This document shows, piece by piece, positions 35,606-48,282 of a stretch of DNA of 64,000 nucleotides. The DNA is from Varroa destructor (taxonomy: Eukaryota; Arthropoda; Arachnida; Mesostigmata; Varroidae), in contig NW_019211456.1 in assembly GCF_002443255.2 (NCBI RefSeq), forward strand, positions 35,341,795 to 35,405,794. Direction: 5' to 3'. Made by a program: the position numbers and the translations under genes. The notes under the pieces were generated by a model. The model searched no databases. It was not told the origin of the DNA and saw only the letters and a list, made by a program, of their open reading frames with translations. How positions within the stretch are numbered: the stretch's first letter is position 1; every line of letters starts with the position of its first letter.

Positions 35606-36158
35606 CTATATAGCAGAAGACGTATAGAAAACCGTCTACGATTCCGAGTCTAAAAGAGGGAAGAATGCCGAGATGTCTGGAATAGGTCGCGTTGGATAAT
35701 GTGGGTCCACATCTTAGCATCAAAATTCTACGATGTGAATGAAGCACACTTGAGAAGGCAGATGGGAAAACATGAAACGGTGTACGCCTTCATTTGTGCG
35801 TGTGGGCGTCTTTACGCATGAACAGGAAGCAGGACTCGCACAACGACATGGACGAATGGAAATACGAGCAGTACACATAACAATTTATATCAATCCAACA
35901 GTAGTCAATGATTGCTAGTACACAATTAGACCAACGATGAAGCCGTACGGAACGTCAGCTGGGCGCAAAAGCTGCTTGGCTACTCTTACGGCCGTGACTA
36001 TTACTGCACTACGTACGTGGTAAAAGGTAATCAGTAACGAGTGCGTCAACTGTAATTATTAACTTTCCGTCATGTTGTACATGGGAAGGTAAAGTAAAAA
36101 CAAAAAAGGGAAAAGAAAAACAACGTGCAAAAATAATTCTGTATTGTGCTAACGTTAG

Positions 36159-36166
36159 TATATATG

Positions 36167-36202
<36 letters not shown>
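36159..36202. repeat. (TA)n microsatellite
   Basis: About 44 bases of TA units with two TG interruptions near the left end. Confidence 0.93.
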
Positions 36203-36204
<2 letters not shown>

Positions 36205-38290
36205 CAATAGAAAGGTATGGATATGGCGCTGGGGGAGTGGACAATTGAGTTCTACATTAGAATCCCAAAATGCATATGTTACGTTGGAAGTGCACACTGC
36301 ATATAGTTCTATTAGAGGGTACGTTTTAACAACGGAGTACCACTTGTCTTTCTCCGTATGCTAGACAATTACATGTTTGAATCATGTGATACGTGTCGAG
36401 TGGTACTATGCATTTGTATTAGGTACATAAACAAGTCGACAATAAAACTGTAATTTATAAACATTTGCATATCACCATAGTTTGCTTGGGACAATCGATT
36501 CAGAATTAAAGCTTTTTCAAATGGACAATTCCGCTAAAATAGCTAGATAGTTTTTGCGAGACAAACGTAATCTAGTTTTGCATTGTTACAACATTCTAAA
36601 ACATATGTATTTCAAGTATATATTTAAAATAATAATAAATAATACCGTTTTTTTTTTATAAATGTATGCTTTTATACTGTAATATATAAACACTAAACGT
36701 TAGTATTATATATATCTATACATATATGCATATAAGTAAACTCGGTAAGTATATATATAAGTAAACCTGGTCCTAATAATCAATTGAAGATCAAAACTAC
36801 CTAATTCCGTATTGATGGACCAATATCAAAGAAATTATTACGGAAACGTATCGTTCGTTTTATAAATAAAAGAAACAAATTCGAAGACGATATGGTTGTT
36901 GTATTATCGTATAGGTAATGATGCACGTATACCTCGACTACTACTACTAATTGTACAAAAACATTTACAATTGAATCTGCTTGTAGTGTAAAATGAACTT
37001 TTCAAAGCAAAAACTAATGCTATATATATATATATATATGCATGGTTTAAATTGCTTTGGAAATCACTTGATCAGATAAAAACATGACCAGATAGAACAG
37101 AGTTAATCTGTTTCTAAAGATAAATATATTTTCCACCACCCCAACGGAGGGAATGTCTTTGGCACTGCATATAGCAACAAGGTAAAAAAACGTTACTTTT
37201 CTTATTTGTGACAAAATTCTATTCTGTATGGCGTGTGTGGCGATTACTTCCGTTTTACTTTTCTATTAGCACGGTTTCTGTGTTTGGGCTGCCGTTTGGT
37301 GGTCACTCTTTGTATTGCCTGTAGCCATCTAAATACGTATTCGGTTATAAACCTAAATCACCCCACGTGTACTCAAACTCAGCAGGCTGTACACGTTAAA
37401 TGACTTTCCATCAAATAAGTCGATAAAAAATAAGTCGATACGCACCGATCTATGATATTTAATAATTGAGATGATTAAGATTTTCGTGCGAACGTCAACC
37501 CTTTTAATGCGCGTTCAGCCATTAAGCTCAGACCCGCTGTATCGCATCGTTCCTGTTTACAGGATGTGGTGATATAAAGTCGAATATCCTTATAGCTGAT
37601 GCCCAATACAAAAACTGCTTCAAGGTTCATTTGTAAGCCCAGAGTAAGCCTATAGCAGGATCGCATGTTTATAATAATTTTATCTTCCCATATCCCTCTA
37701 ATGCTTCCTCGAACTAATACTGAACGGGTTAAAGTCTAGACCTTTGTGTCCTACACTAAACCTCTGCGAAGATATCATCGCGTAGCCTGAATAATCTCAC
37801 AGGGTTTAGCAACGCTTGTCAGCTACAACAAACTATGGCGGACAACCGAATGTTTCCACAGCAAAACGGAGCGAGCCCGAGAAAGGACGTGTCATTTAGC
37901 CGTTAAACAAACAATGTACTTGAAAGCCATAAATTAATCATTACTAAACATTAACTAAACTGGTACATGTGGTTTAGCTATTTATAAAAAGCTTACGAGT
38001 TTAGAGCTCGATGGGGTCCTGTAGGATTTGAATTGGAGGTATACCTCGTAACAGCTGAACATCTAGTCATCCGAGTCATTGCAGCGACTGATAGCGGAGT
38101 AAACGATCGTACTCAAGTTGCTGACTTTATTACTAATGTTGCTTTTATTTGGATATTTCTTGATTTGACTGTTTTTTGTGTTGCACGTAGACACGTGAAC
38201 TCAGTCAACTCATAGTCATACTTAATTTATGTAGTTACATTGTCAACCGTGAACATTTAGAGTAAAAATTGATCTAAAGTATTAACTCTG
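36203..38290. other. AT-rich non-coding stretch
   Basis: Very AT-rich between 36600 and 37040, with a second (TA)n tract at 37021-37038 and a partial duplication of ataagtaaac (about 36732 and 36759). No supported gene. Confidence 0.5.
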
Positions 38291-38600
38291 TTCTAGTTAC
38301 GAAGAAGAGCGGAACGAATTTGTTGAAAAATCGCTGTGGGCATACGGTCCCAATACTCGACCACGTTTATGGCGGATCTCATGCGATACCACTTTGTAAA
38401 TGCCGATTAACAACATCACCCACATAATATTTTTTACACACTTACCCTTTTCAGCTTTGACACATAAAAACTGGGCTTTTTTCCAGCTGGCTTACGTCAT
38501 GAACGAAGACAACTATCATTTTGTACTTTGGGTTTTAACGCAGTTTTCCTTTGGGTCGGCATATTCTTCCACCTTTGCGCCTAGCATCCAACACACCTGA
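38290..38600 (-). mobile_element. second Tc1/mariner transposase remnant
   Basis: On the minus strand, going down from 38600, one frame gives RICRPKGKL, a stop, then NPKYKMIVVFVHDVSQLEK and SPVFMCQS. This resembles the RKGxxxNPKY...VMVW part of Tc1/mariner transposases. Further on another frame gives MRSAINVVEYWDRMPTAIFQ, like the C-terminal W-D-x-(I/M)-P region. The central catalytic part between them is missing and the frame shifts, so the copy is internally deleted and dead. It differs in sequence from the 33840-34490 copy. Confidence 0.48.
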
Positions 38601-40680
38601 ATAGGTGATAAATTTTAATGAACGCAAACCAATGAGGCGAATCATTTCTCTAGATTGAAACTGATCCTTGGGTAAACGAAGGGCCCTGCATTCACAAAAC
38701 GCAGCAAGCCTATTTCCTCTTAAATAAAATGTTTAATCCGCAAAGCTGCTTCGTTATACCTGTTTAATGAAGAAGGACAAATAACTATGGAATTGGCTTT
38801 CTTTCGCTATAGTTGATAGCGAACGCTACTTGACAAGATAAGCATTTTTGCTCATTCGTGTAGCATGTGATTACAACATATTACACAGGTAATGTGACGT
38901 TACCTAACAATACAGATGTTGCAGTTCCATGCCCAGCCACTGGGCTTAGGCTCGCTATACGGTGACATTCTGCTTAAAATGGCGTAATGGTTGTTTCAGT
39001 CGTGGCATGACTAACCATGGTAACAATAGGAATGGCCTTTACTAGTGGCGTGGTACTTGAAGGAAAGGACGTGATTAGCTGATAATACTTGATTTTGCAC
39101 TTAGGTATATTCTCATTTCCTAATCTAAGTTAAAAAAAAAACACACTACCCTCAAAGTTGATTTACGCATTGATTGCGGGTAGAATCGAACGCATTATCT
39201 ATTAACGCATTATTATTCTAGTTATGTTTAGGTTTTTTTCTCAGAAAATATAGCACAACCCTTTGACCTCGATAGATTTTATAGTCGAAACTATGTTCTA
39301 TGTTAACTTAAACATATCAATGGCATTATGTTGTGTCACAAAAGAGAGTCGAAAGTTAAATTCGTAAAATCCGAATGAATTCAGTTCTGGATGAATGCTG
39401 CATATATTATAAGATCGAGCCTGTATATCAGCCTGCTCCGCCAAAATCAGTCTCATGAGAAACGGGTATCTAAGCTATTTACGGTTCGAAACTAACTCAG
39501 TCGGGATTCACACCTTGACTTTGCACTTACAATGAAGTCGTCGCCGAGGAGATTCAATCAAAAATGATAATCGATCGCGTTCTAAACGCATCACGGTTGT
39601 CCTTCGCTGTTTTACTATAAACTGGCCATCTTTTTCTAATTCAGTTTCTAGCGACTGAGATCCTAGTGTTTCCCTTTATTTTCAACGATTTTCACTCACA
39701 CCTCTTATACAGCATCCATTTTCAAAATGATTTAGTGCGAAAGTTTTCATTTTAAAAGTAGTTATCCCTGGTAGGCCACATTGCAAAGTCCTACCAGTCA
39801 CTGGTAGGCCGCTAGAAAAGGGAGCGCAGGTCACTTCAGCTTGAAAAGTAAGCTGCTGCGGCAAAGTGTTAGAAAGAAGAACTTTTAAAAACGCACTTGT
39901 CGTGGAAGTCGTTTATGAATGAAAGCCAAACGCATCAGATGATGTAAGTGAATAGAGCCTGCTGCGAAGGAGCCTTTCGTCAAAATGGATGGAATTTCCT
40001 GCCCTTAACGGGCCGCCTTCTAGAAAGCACAAACACCTCGTTTAGACGGCCCACATACATCTGCTAGCTTGAGTTAGGAGCCCTAGTTCGAAATTACATG
40101 GCGGTCTTGTTGAAACATATTTTCTGTTGTTACACATCGTTGTCTACTCCTTTAGCCGTACGTTACTGTCTTTAGTAATAAAGTATGTACGAATGTAGAT
40201 GATATTTTTAAGATGCATACGGCACTCATCATCGTTTTGACTCAACAATAAATAAGACTGACTTAGATGCGACGTCTTTGCCCTTTGAGATGCTGAAGAA
40301 AAACCGATCGAACATACTTTCGATTTCACTACTATCAAGGTAGAACACGATCCGAGAATAGACTGATCTATCGTTTAGTCCTACGCTGCTCAATTTTCCA
40401 GCTAGCTTGTCGGAACATGGTGCTTGCACCACAACGGCTTTGTGGGTTTAAGCACTTGTCTTGTGCACCTAGACTTTCATATTTCATGTGCAAGTTTGCG
40501 TACGAAAAAATGACGAAATGATATTGTTTTTTTGCTAACCTAGAACTATTATACCTAGAAATGACAATCGTCCGGTTTTTTTTTTGTCAAATCAAGAAAT
40601 TCTTTAATGGCCGCAGCTGGTATTTGTCAACCACTATCTAACACGTGAAAAGCTAATTGATCTATGCTTTCATTTGTTGG
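38601..40680. other. non-coding stretch
   Basis: AT-rich, apart from a small GC-richer patch at 39760-39850 that contains a 19-base palindrome (39790-39808). No gene supported on either strand. Confidence 0.45.
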
Positions 40681-40711
40681 ATTTTATTTACAGTGAATTT
40701 AAGTTGACTAC

Positions 40712-40717
40712 TTTATT
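40712..40717 (-). terminator. polyadenylation signal AATAAA (minus)
   Basis: Minus-strand AATAAA about 215 bases past the stop codon of the 40931-40980 terminal exon; another AATAAA-type hexamer lies near 40683. Such hexamers are frequent in AT-rich DNA, so position is the only support. Confidence 0.35.
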
Positions 40718-40930
40718 TCTAGATGCACATTTCTCCTATAGGGCCTTATAAGGATCGGTAGCCTTCCATTGCAATACGCATTACTGCTTAAGGCATGGTA
40801 GGGTTGAAACTTGGCCTTCTCCACAAAAGATGGAACGTCCACCCTTCTCCATCTACTATTTAGTCTTTGCGATGACCTTAATGGCCGCAACTAGATTGTA
40901 CAATCAATCCATGCATATTCTTATGCTTCA

Positions 40931-40980
40931 TCAGTAAGCGCCGACCCCGATTTCCTCCGGTGCATACTCGTCGTCGTCCT
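40931..40980 (-). CDS. candidate terminal exon with acidic C-terminus
   Basis: On the minus strand a good acceptor (atattcattctttttgtag) is followed by two bases and 15 codons plus TGA, reading DDDEYAPEEIGVGAY. The 50 bases are about 60% G+C inside DNA below 40%, the acidic run is typical of a C-terminal tail, and an AATAAA follows downstream. No family assigned. The preceding exon must end with one leftover base. Possible upstream minus exons lie toward 41320-41410 (an open frame reading KKTSQRSGRSFICFNW before a GTAAGA donor), but the assembly gap just beyond prevents following the gene. Confidence 0.5.
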
Positions 40981-41442
40981 CTACAAAAAGAATGAATATC
41001 TGAAGTCTAGCCCATCTGTGATATGATGTGCGGGCTTCAGTGTGGCTATTCGTTAACTAGAGCCTTTTAGGAAGGCATACTTATACAGTAAATTATACTC
41101 GGACAGATAATTCAAATATATAGGAGCTTTTACCGGCATTAGTCTAATAGGCAGTAAATGTTAACGTCGCACATGCCACATGTGTGATATTTATCTGTTA
41201 GATTAGTATCATTACCTGTATTAGCACTAATAATAACACATAGAGATCCAGAGAAAAGGCGCACGTAGGTTAGGTTGTGATTTTTACAAGTCTATGAAAA
41301 TCACGTTTTCGACATTTAAGTCTTACTCCAATATATGTAGCAATACTCCAGTTGAAGCAGATGAACGATCGACCACTTCGCTGGCTCGTTTTCTTCACCC
41401 GAGCCTCTATTGCCAATGTTTATTGGTAACGTAACTCGAATA

Positions 41443-41542
41443 NNNNNNNNNNNNNNNNNNNNNNNNNNNNNNNNNNNNNNNNNNNNNNNNNNNNNNNNNN
41501 NNNNNNNNNNNNNNNNNNNNNNNNNNNNNNNNNNNNNNNNNN
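41443..41542. other. assembly gap (100 N) within a TA repeat
   Basis: Exactly 100 N, the usual placeholder for a gap of unknown size, with TA at the left edge and (TA)6 at the right edge. The missing sequence is most likely a long (TA)n tract. Confidence 0.97.
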
Positions 41543-41939
41543 TATATATATATATAAATATTGTCGTTCAAGTATATATGGTAGTTCAATACTATGTACA
41601 AAAAATATTATTTTGATTCGTTTGGATGCAAAATTAAGTAAATTGTTTTCAACCATAGCAAATCATGGAAGTATTCCTTCCAATCTGACAACTTCAAACA
41701 GACCTATCTTTCATAAACAATTTCTTTTACAAATGGATTAGACTTACTTTGTATGGCTAGATTAGTTAGACGTATTTTTAGGGGTCGCTTTACCTATCAA
41801 ACCGCTAATGGATGCCTGTTTGATTTCATTTTCTGATATTAATTTTAGTGCGAACGATCGATATAGCTGGCTAGGAGTGTAACCAGCGTCTACAGGGGGT
41901 GCTAAGTGTGAGATCCCAACAAAAGTATTTACTGTGCAG

Positions 41940-42056
41940 GAAGAAGTTCCTCGTGGACCCGGCCCTCCTCGTTACAAGCTCTTCAACTATAAAGCATCGA
42001 GAACGGTCGAAAGATTTTATGAGCTATCGGCAGTTGTCGAATCAGCGGCAGCAGTA
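41940..42056 (+). CDS. candidate internal exon, Pro/Gly-rich start
   Basis: A good acceptor (aagtatttactgtgcag) and a consensus donor (GCAGTA|GTGAGTGAG) bound 117 bases, open as 39 codons in phase 0-0. It begins EEVPRGPGPPRYKLFNYK and continues ASRTVERFYELSAVVESAAA. G+C is clearly raised. Unspliced, the frame runs to 42221 (95 codons), adding a basic, Cys-containing tail; the strong donor makes the spliced form more likely. The Pro-rich linker followed by a helical segment looks like a genuine protein, but no family is recognised. Confidence 0.5.
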
Positions 42057-42510
42057 GTGAGTGAGATCTACCAAAAATATCACAAAGACAAAAGAAGGTG
42101 TCCGATTCACGACGATCTTACTGTGAACCTCCTTTGCCAACCTGTCAAGAGGCCTCGACTTTGTAAACCCCTACAGATCTTCACTGTATCAGCTCCTGTG
42201 CGAAACGTACACCTATTTTAAAATTAAAGCAGACAAGTTAGAAAACAAAACGCTATAGCTGATTTAGCTGGTTTTGATATGTATTTGACTCTGTCTTATT
42301 ATTATTATTATAAACAAAAAACATTCTTGTTCGTCAGTCTACATAATTTAGATTATACATGTTACGAGCTTAGACAAGTTAGAGTTCCTTATAAATACAT
42401 ACAATATACAAATATACAATAAAACTTTTCTCTAAACTCTAAAATCGGGCCTTTAGTTGTAGTGTGATCATTTTCAAATAGCGCGACTTGTACGATGTAC
42501 GTGCTAGCAG

Positions 42511-42772
42511 GGTTCCAAAAAACTCGACAGAGATACTAGATCGAATAGGGGGCATTATCATGCATAACACAAGGTATGATCGACGCTGTCAGATGTTTCG
42601 TCGACAGATTGAGCTCCGAAAGAGTTCGGCATGGGGTGCAAGTGAAGTAAGCATGACTGAGCATGGACTATATCAGACAAAAGTCAGGTGCGAAGGTACT
42701 ACTGAAGGCCCCGTAGATAAGGTGACTGATAGCACTATCAGACCTGGAGGTGAAAACAATTCACAACATTAA
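42511..42772 (+). CDS. candidate exon or terminal exon, polar protein
   Basis: After AG (acgtgctagcag) and one leading base, the frame is open for 86 codons to TAA. It reads VPKNSTEILDRIGGIIMHNT, then a basic part (RYDRRCQMFRRQIELRKS), then a polar tail. Most codons start with a purine, a good coding sign, though the strand is purine-rich here overall. A good donor (ACAAG|GTATGA) after the first 20 codons could make this a 63-base exon. The acceptor is weak. The phase does not match the 41940-42056 exon directly, so either another exon lies between or the two are unrelated. Confidence 0.38.
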
Positions 42773-44720
42773 GGTATTTGAATCAAATTTGCGTCCTTTT
42801 CGGAACCTCTAAACTGTTCATAGCTGTCCTCTCTCAAGTACCTTAAGAGCTATACACTTACCATTTGCATTGCAATTACCAATTCCGTTATTATGAAAGT
42901 GACTGTGATCGCATGGGTTTAGAACTAAGGAACACCTCAAAATCGACACTGATTTCAACAGATGGATGCAGTGTTTTATAACTGGGAAAGATTTTTACTC
43001 TGTTCTGTCGAGCGCTGCAGCATGTATCTATGAGTCAGTCATTTTAAGGAATGGAATTAAATCTTTCTATTAGAATTAAAGACGTCACTTGCAGTCTGTT
43101 TAGGTGAGCCTTGGTAGTTTATAATTGACCCATGTTATGTTCCTAGTCTTCCTTTAATATAATTCTCTCGATATCTTTATTTGGCCAGGGCATTAATTAA
43201 ATTTAATTTTCAAAAAATCTGAAAGTTAGATATAGAAATAGCAGTAAATACTTTCAGTCTATTCCGAGTCGATGCAATTTTCATACCTCTTCCACGTACG
43301 CAGATTTTGAATAGGTAATGAACAATTGACATCCCTTGCAAAACCTATTTTAACAGGTAGATACATCAGGGCTCGAGCTTCATCTTGATGCAAGGCTTTC
43401 TCAGGATTCTGAATCCATCAATTTGATATAGCACTGGAAATAGGATTTACTTTTCGATGTCCTATGAAAATAGACTTCCCCTATATAAATCTCCGGCACC
43501 AACATTGTTCTGTGCGTTTGAACGAGCTTGGCTATCAAAGCGATTATCAAATCTGCTGTTACCAACCTAGGCTGAAAAACAGGAGTTGACACTATCTGCC
43601 CGTTAAATATAGTTTGAAAGCGGAACATATCCTTGGAGCTAAGGTAGTTTAATGTTTGAACCCAAAATTTAATCTCGACGCTACGTCAAACTCGTAACTG
43701 AGACTAGCTAATGGATACTCGTTTAAAGAAATTATCTTGAATAATAATCTTGTATTCGAGCTAAAAAAGAAAATAACATTGCTGGTCTTTGAGCCTTATG
43801 CTGGTTATTTCCTAGTTAGGGTGTTCTCCTCTACAGTGATGTAACACCAAGTACGCTAGTGGATAAAACGTATCAGTCTAGCTTATAAAAAGCAATGTAC
43901 CTCTTGGCAACATGCCAACTTCATGAAGAAGGTAATTTCGAGTTGGCCCTGGCTAAAATAACACGTAATATTACTATCTATTAAAAGCTGCATTATCAAT
44001 ACCCGATGGACGGCCAAAAATGCCAATCAAAATGTCAAAAAGACGTATAATGTTGGCAAGCGTTGCCTCAAACGTTGAACGTACTATCTCATACTCTAAC
44101 GCTATTCCCAACAACTAGAATATGGAAGGCAGGCTTGTCTGCCCTGAACTATTCATTTTGACGGATAATGTTTTGATAATAACATTTTAATTGACCTAAG
44201 CTATAATTCAGCGTAGTTTTTCTGGGTATGTAAACTTCTGGGTAACGACGATAATATCTGACGGTTCATTCGCAACACATACAGATGCCAAATGAAGACC
44301 GGGAATCTAAATTAATTTCGCTAGCGTCTTCAGCAGAATATCCAATGGCTTGTTTCGAACTGGCATGCCAACTATTTATGGAAGACATCGGAAATCGCCT
44401 ATAAAAATTATAATTTACAGATTTGGTTTTTGAATTTATCTTGAGTTAACATATAAAAGAGCAATCCATAATGTGTCGTTGACCATACGACTACCAAGCC
44501 ATAGTTTTCTTGTGATCTTCTAGATATATGGCAGCGAACTGGAATAACAACGTATATGTAAATACCGCTATCAGAGCACTGTATAATTTTCTCACACTAC
44601 AGCAGCTTGATGTCTTGCTACTTCTGAATGCATTCTAAAATAACAACAGCGATAAGCGCCAAGCGTGCATATTAGAAAGTTTTTTTTTTGTCCTAGAGCG
44701 CCCTATTATAGGGTTATTTT
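42773..44720. other. non-coding stretch
   Basis: AT-rich, no supported open frame. Nothing recognised. Confidence 0.5.
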
Positions 44721-45130
44721 CTGTTCTTTGCCTACCTTCAGCGTTCACATTCCGAGAGGTGGCCTTTTGAGCTACAAGTGGAGAAGAGTAGCTCTTCCCG
44801 TTTGCTCGCGATTCGCAAGGCTCGACCCCCTACAACGAGTGGCGTGAGGATGGCGAAATGAGCAGCGTCATCGCGCACTATATATTATCCCCTAAAGTGG
44901 TTCATTTTCCTCGCCTGTCATGAAATAGGGTGTGTTGTTTCTTTACATACCGTTCGTCTGAGTTCGGATGTTAGTGCTGGCCTGAAACAGGCAATCATTT
45001 TCTCTTTACGGGCCGGTTGACGGTACCCTCGTTGAGAATGATGCTTCGAGAATGGATAGAGCTGAACACCATCGGGTCGCCCAGGTTTTGCGACTCACAT
45101 GGCTATACCTGGTAGCTGGGGCATAGGCTA
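44720..45130. other. GC-richer block, no gene assigned
   Basis: CpG density rises over about 400 bases, with an ORF of 60 codons on the plus strand that lacks splice support. Possibly a promoter or exon region; no direction assigned. Confidence 0.22.
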
Positions 45131-45172
45131 ACCGCGTTTTGTCCGGATATTCAATGCAGATATTAATTACTC

Positions 45173-45213
45173 CGACCTACTATGTATTGTTCATATATAC
45201 AGTATGTAGGTCG
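45173..45213. repeat. imperfect inverted repeat
   Basis: CGACCTAC at the left and GTAGGTCG at the right pair perfectly. Inside them TATGTA and TACAGTAT can extend the stem with a two-base bulge around an AT-rich loop. Confidence 0.7.
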
Positions 45214-48095
45214 ATCGAAAATAGTAGTCTCTGTCAATGTATCGAGCGTGTCTTACTCTCGACAGCCACTTTTTAAATAAAAACATAGCTTGCAATTTAT
45301 AATCATATTATTCCAGCTTTATTCATTTATGTGCGTGTCTATAAATAGACAAACGTCTCTTTTTGATTCCACATGGTTTTTGTTTCATATCCTAGCATCT
45401 CTCCACCCGCCGGTAAAGCATAAACTGTGCTATTCGTTGCCCCTGTTTACCGATTACTCGGTGTAACATTCTCCGTCAGTTACTAAGGTTTGGGCAGAAT
45501 CATCATTGGGTAACTTCCACAGAATCGAAATGACCAGGCGTTCGTATCTGTTTCCAAAAAACTTGGGCAGCTGATATAGAAGCCAGTGGGATTTGTGAAG
45601 TAGATGATACTTCGATAGTAAACTAGCTGTTACGCGTTTGTTGTGCAGTTACACAGGATTATTGGACACACCTAAGTAGGTCCACTGTAACATGTTTATG
45701 CCGATCCTTTACATCTGAGTAACTTGATTACACTTCTGAAAAAAAATAGCTGAAAATATTGCAGTCTGTAAAAAGGTGGTTGGACCAAATTTATACAAGC
45801 GGCGTCTTGGCTCAGGTTAGCTATAGTCCTTGAGCGCCTAGACACTGATGTCCATTACAATTGTTCTATTCTTTAACGAAAGCTTTTTCTAGTTTCGGTG
45901 GCCTTCCCGGTATGCCCTTCAACAGCAGAAGGTGCATCCTTCTATTGTTTCTATGTGTCATTCTCCCCATTTTGTTATATAATATTGGTTATGATGCTGA
46001 AATAAATGTGTATGAATAACATGTTGTTAAAATATACTGTACGTTTACTAAATCTAATTGTAATTATCTGACTAACTTACTTCGATGCGGGTCTTGGCAA
46101 CAAGACGAGACATTGGAGGAAAGTTTCAACATGGGCGATCATGCGTCTTGATAACGTACGTCCTGTTCGGGCTCTTTTCATCATCACCAATGATTGCTCA
46201 CGATAATATGAGATACCTCGCAGTCGCCTAGAGAGTCTTGATCTTAGGATCTTGATTTTCGGTTTCCCCTCAGCTGCCTTGTCAAATATGGCATACTATT
46301 TTCAAAAATGTCACAAAGAACAAGGGTAGACCCCTATAGAGCTAAAAAGCTACATATATATCACTGACTTTTTAAGGTTACAGAATCATTATTTATTGTA
46401 TGGCATGGAAATAAGGTAGCATCTAAGCTCGTTGGGTAAATGGGTACGAGTCTTTCCGCAGAATTCTTTTGGCAACAGCTTGCCAATGAAATAATGTGAA
46501 CTTGATTGAAAATGGCTTATTTCATGTAAATATGCGGTACATTGACCCATTTCTGATCCAAGCAGTGGTCAAGCTATGGTTGGACTGCATAACTTAGGAT
46601 GTGAACAGACAAGTTATTTGAAATAAAAGAGTGATTGAACTAAAACATAGGTTGAATAATTCGTTTTATATTTGATAAAAACAAGTAAAAAGCGTTTGTG
46701 CTTTTCTTACTTTAAAGAACTGTTATTATGTTACTTTTACACTAACATAACACAATTATTTTATCTTTGATAAATATATATAAATCCGATTTACATAAAG
46801 AATGAATCTGGTTTTAAAAACCGATCCAAAGCGGGAATAAAATCAGCTACTTCCATTTATCATTTAGAGCGACCCGGTTCTTAGCTTCTATCCTGCTTGG
46901 CTCTTAATATGGGTAACCCAACAGGTCCCGCCTCGGTTTTTCAAAGGCGCAGACTTAACCGCATTAGTTAAATGTCCATCTGCGGCCCATGCTGTGTACT
47001 GACAAAATGAGTGAAGTTCCGATGGCATTGAAGCTATGTAAGTCATCGCGTTCTTCTAGAGAGCCACCGTGAAACTTAGTATCTTCAAACTTTTTCAAAT
47101 GGACTTAGATCAGAAATGATATGTAATTTAAGTTACTATATATTTTTGGACAAAATTTCGATAGCTAGGGTTGTTGAGACAGCTAAGTATTTTTTCGCAT
47201 TTTGTTGATCGTTCGTTCAACAATGAAGAAATACATAGCTTTTCTAGCACAGTTTTCCCTGTCCTAAAGCTACATTCTCTAAAAAAAAAAAAAGTAATGA
47301 CAAGTTGTTTAAATAAAAGTCGCTACATTAGGTTTTGTTGCATTCCTACCCCCCGAGGCGCTTTATGGGTGACTAGAGTCCGGGTATATATCAAATACGC
47401 TGCCGTCGATTTCTTATATAGGAACAATTTTAGAACAAAATAGAGCCCCCTGGATATGCCCATATTTGGGCTATGTAAAACTCAGCTTCACATCTTTCAG
47501 CAAAACTCCATGGATCTATGGCATACTAGTGATTTACTTGTTTTGGCGTTAAATGATGGTGACAATCAACCTTCTTTAGCTAATATCACTCTTAAAAGAT
47601 AGTTCATTCCCCTTGTCCTTTATACAAGGTGTTTGGTAGCCTATAAAGGTTTACCTTGTTGTGCCAAATCGACAAACAGCTTAATAATTGAAAGCCTTAA
47701 GGGACTTTTTTAATCGCTAGATGGATGACATATTTGAGCGAACGTACAGCATATTTGTCTGTAACAAAGACTGTCTTCAAAGGTTGCCTTAAGCTCAATT
47801 TAATGTTTTTCCCAATTGTTCATTTATTACCATATATATTTTACCGCCTGTAACTAATTCCTGTTCGAGTATTTATTTATGGATAACACGATACTAAGCG
47901 CAGATGCTTGCCTGCTTTCTATCTACCTGTTTGCTGTCGACTTGTTGGTGACTACAGCTTTTGAATTTGAATACAATTTCATGAAACGGCCGTCTTCCCT
48001 CATAAAACTCATTCTTTAATGACTATGTATGCCTTGATGTGTCTAACACTGGGCTCGATGATATGATCATCTGGGCATAAAATTGGCGTTTTCAG
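45214..48095. other. non-coding stretch
   Basis: AT-rich; an A-run at 47281-47293. No gene supported on either strand. Confidence 0.5.
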
Positions 48096-48282
48096 TTCCT
48101 TGGCGACCGATACCTCTCAATGTAAGCCGACAAACAGATCGTCACAGAGCATCAGCGTACACGGTACAGCTGTGTTCACGTCAGCCGGAAGGGACACCTT
48201 CTTTCTGCTTTCCGTGTTGGCCTGTCATTCAGTAACAGCGGCGACCAGAACCTTGAACACGACGATTCGTATTTCGTCCTAG
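48096..48282 (+). CDS. candidate terminal exon
   Basis: A good acceptor (aaaattggcgttttcag) is followed by one base and 61 codons to TAG at over 50% G+C. It reads SLATDTSQCKPTNRSSQSIS, a Ser/Thr-rich potentially glycosylated stretch with an N-x-S sequon, then a hydrophobic segment (FFLLSVLACHSVTAAT) and a polar end. That could be the end of a secreted or membrane protein. Alternatively a GTAAGC donor at 48122 would cut the exon to 26 bases. No family recognised. Confidence 0.4.

Noticed and set aside
48122..48127. GTAAGC donor making a 26-base microexon at 48096
   Set aside because: Possible, but the continuing open frame to a stop is the simpler reading.
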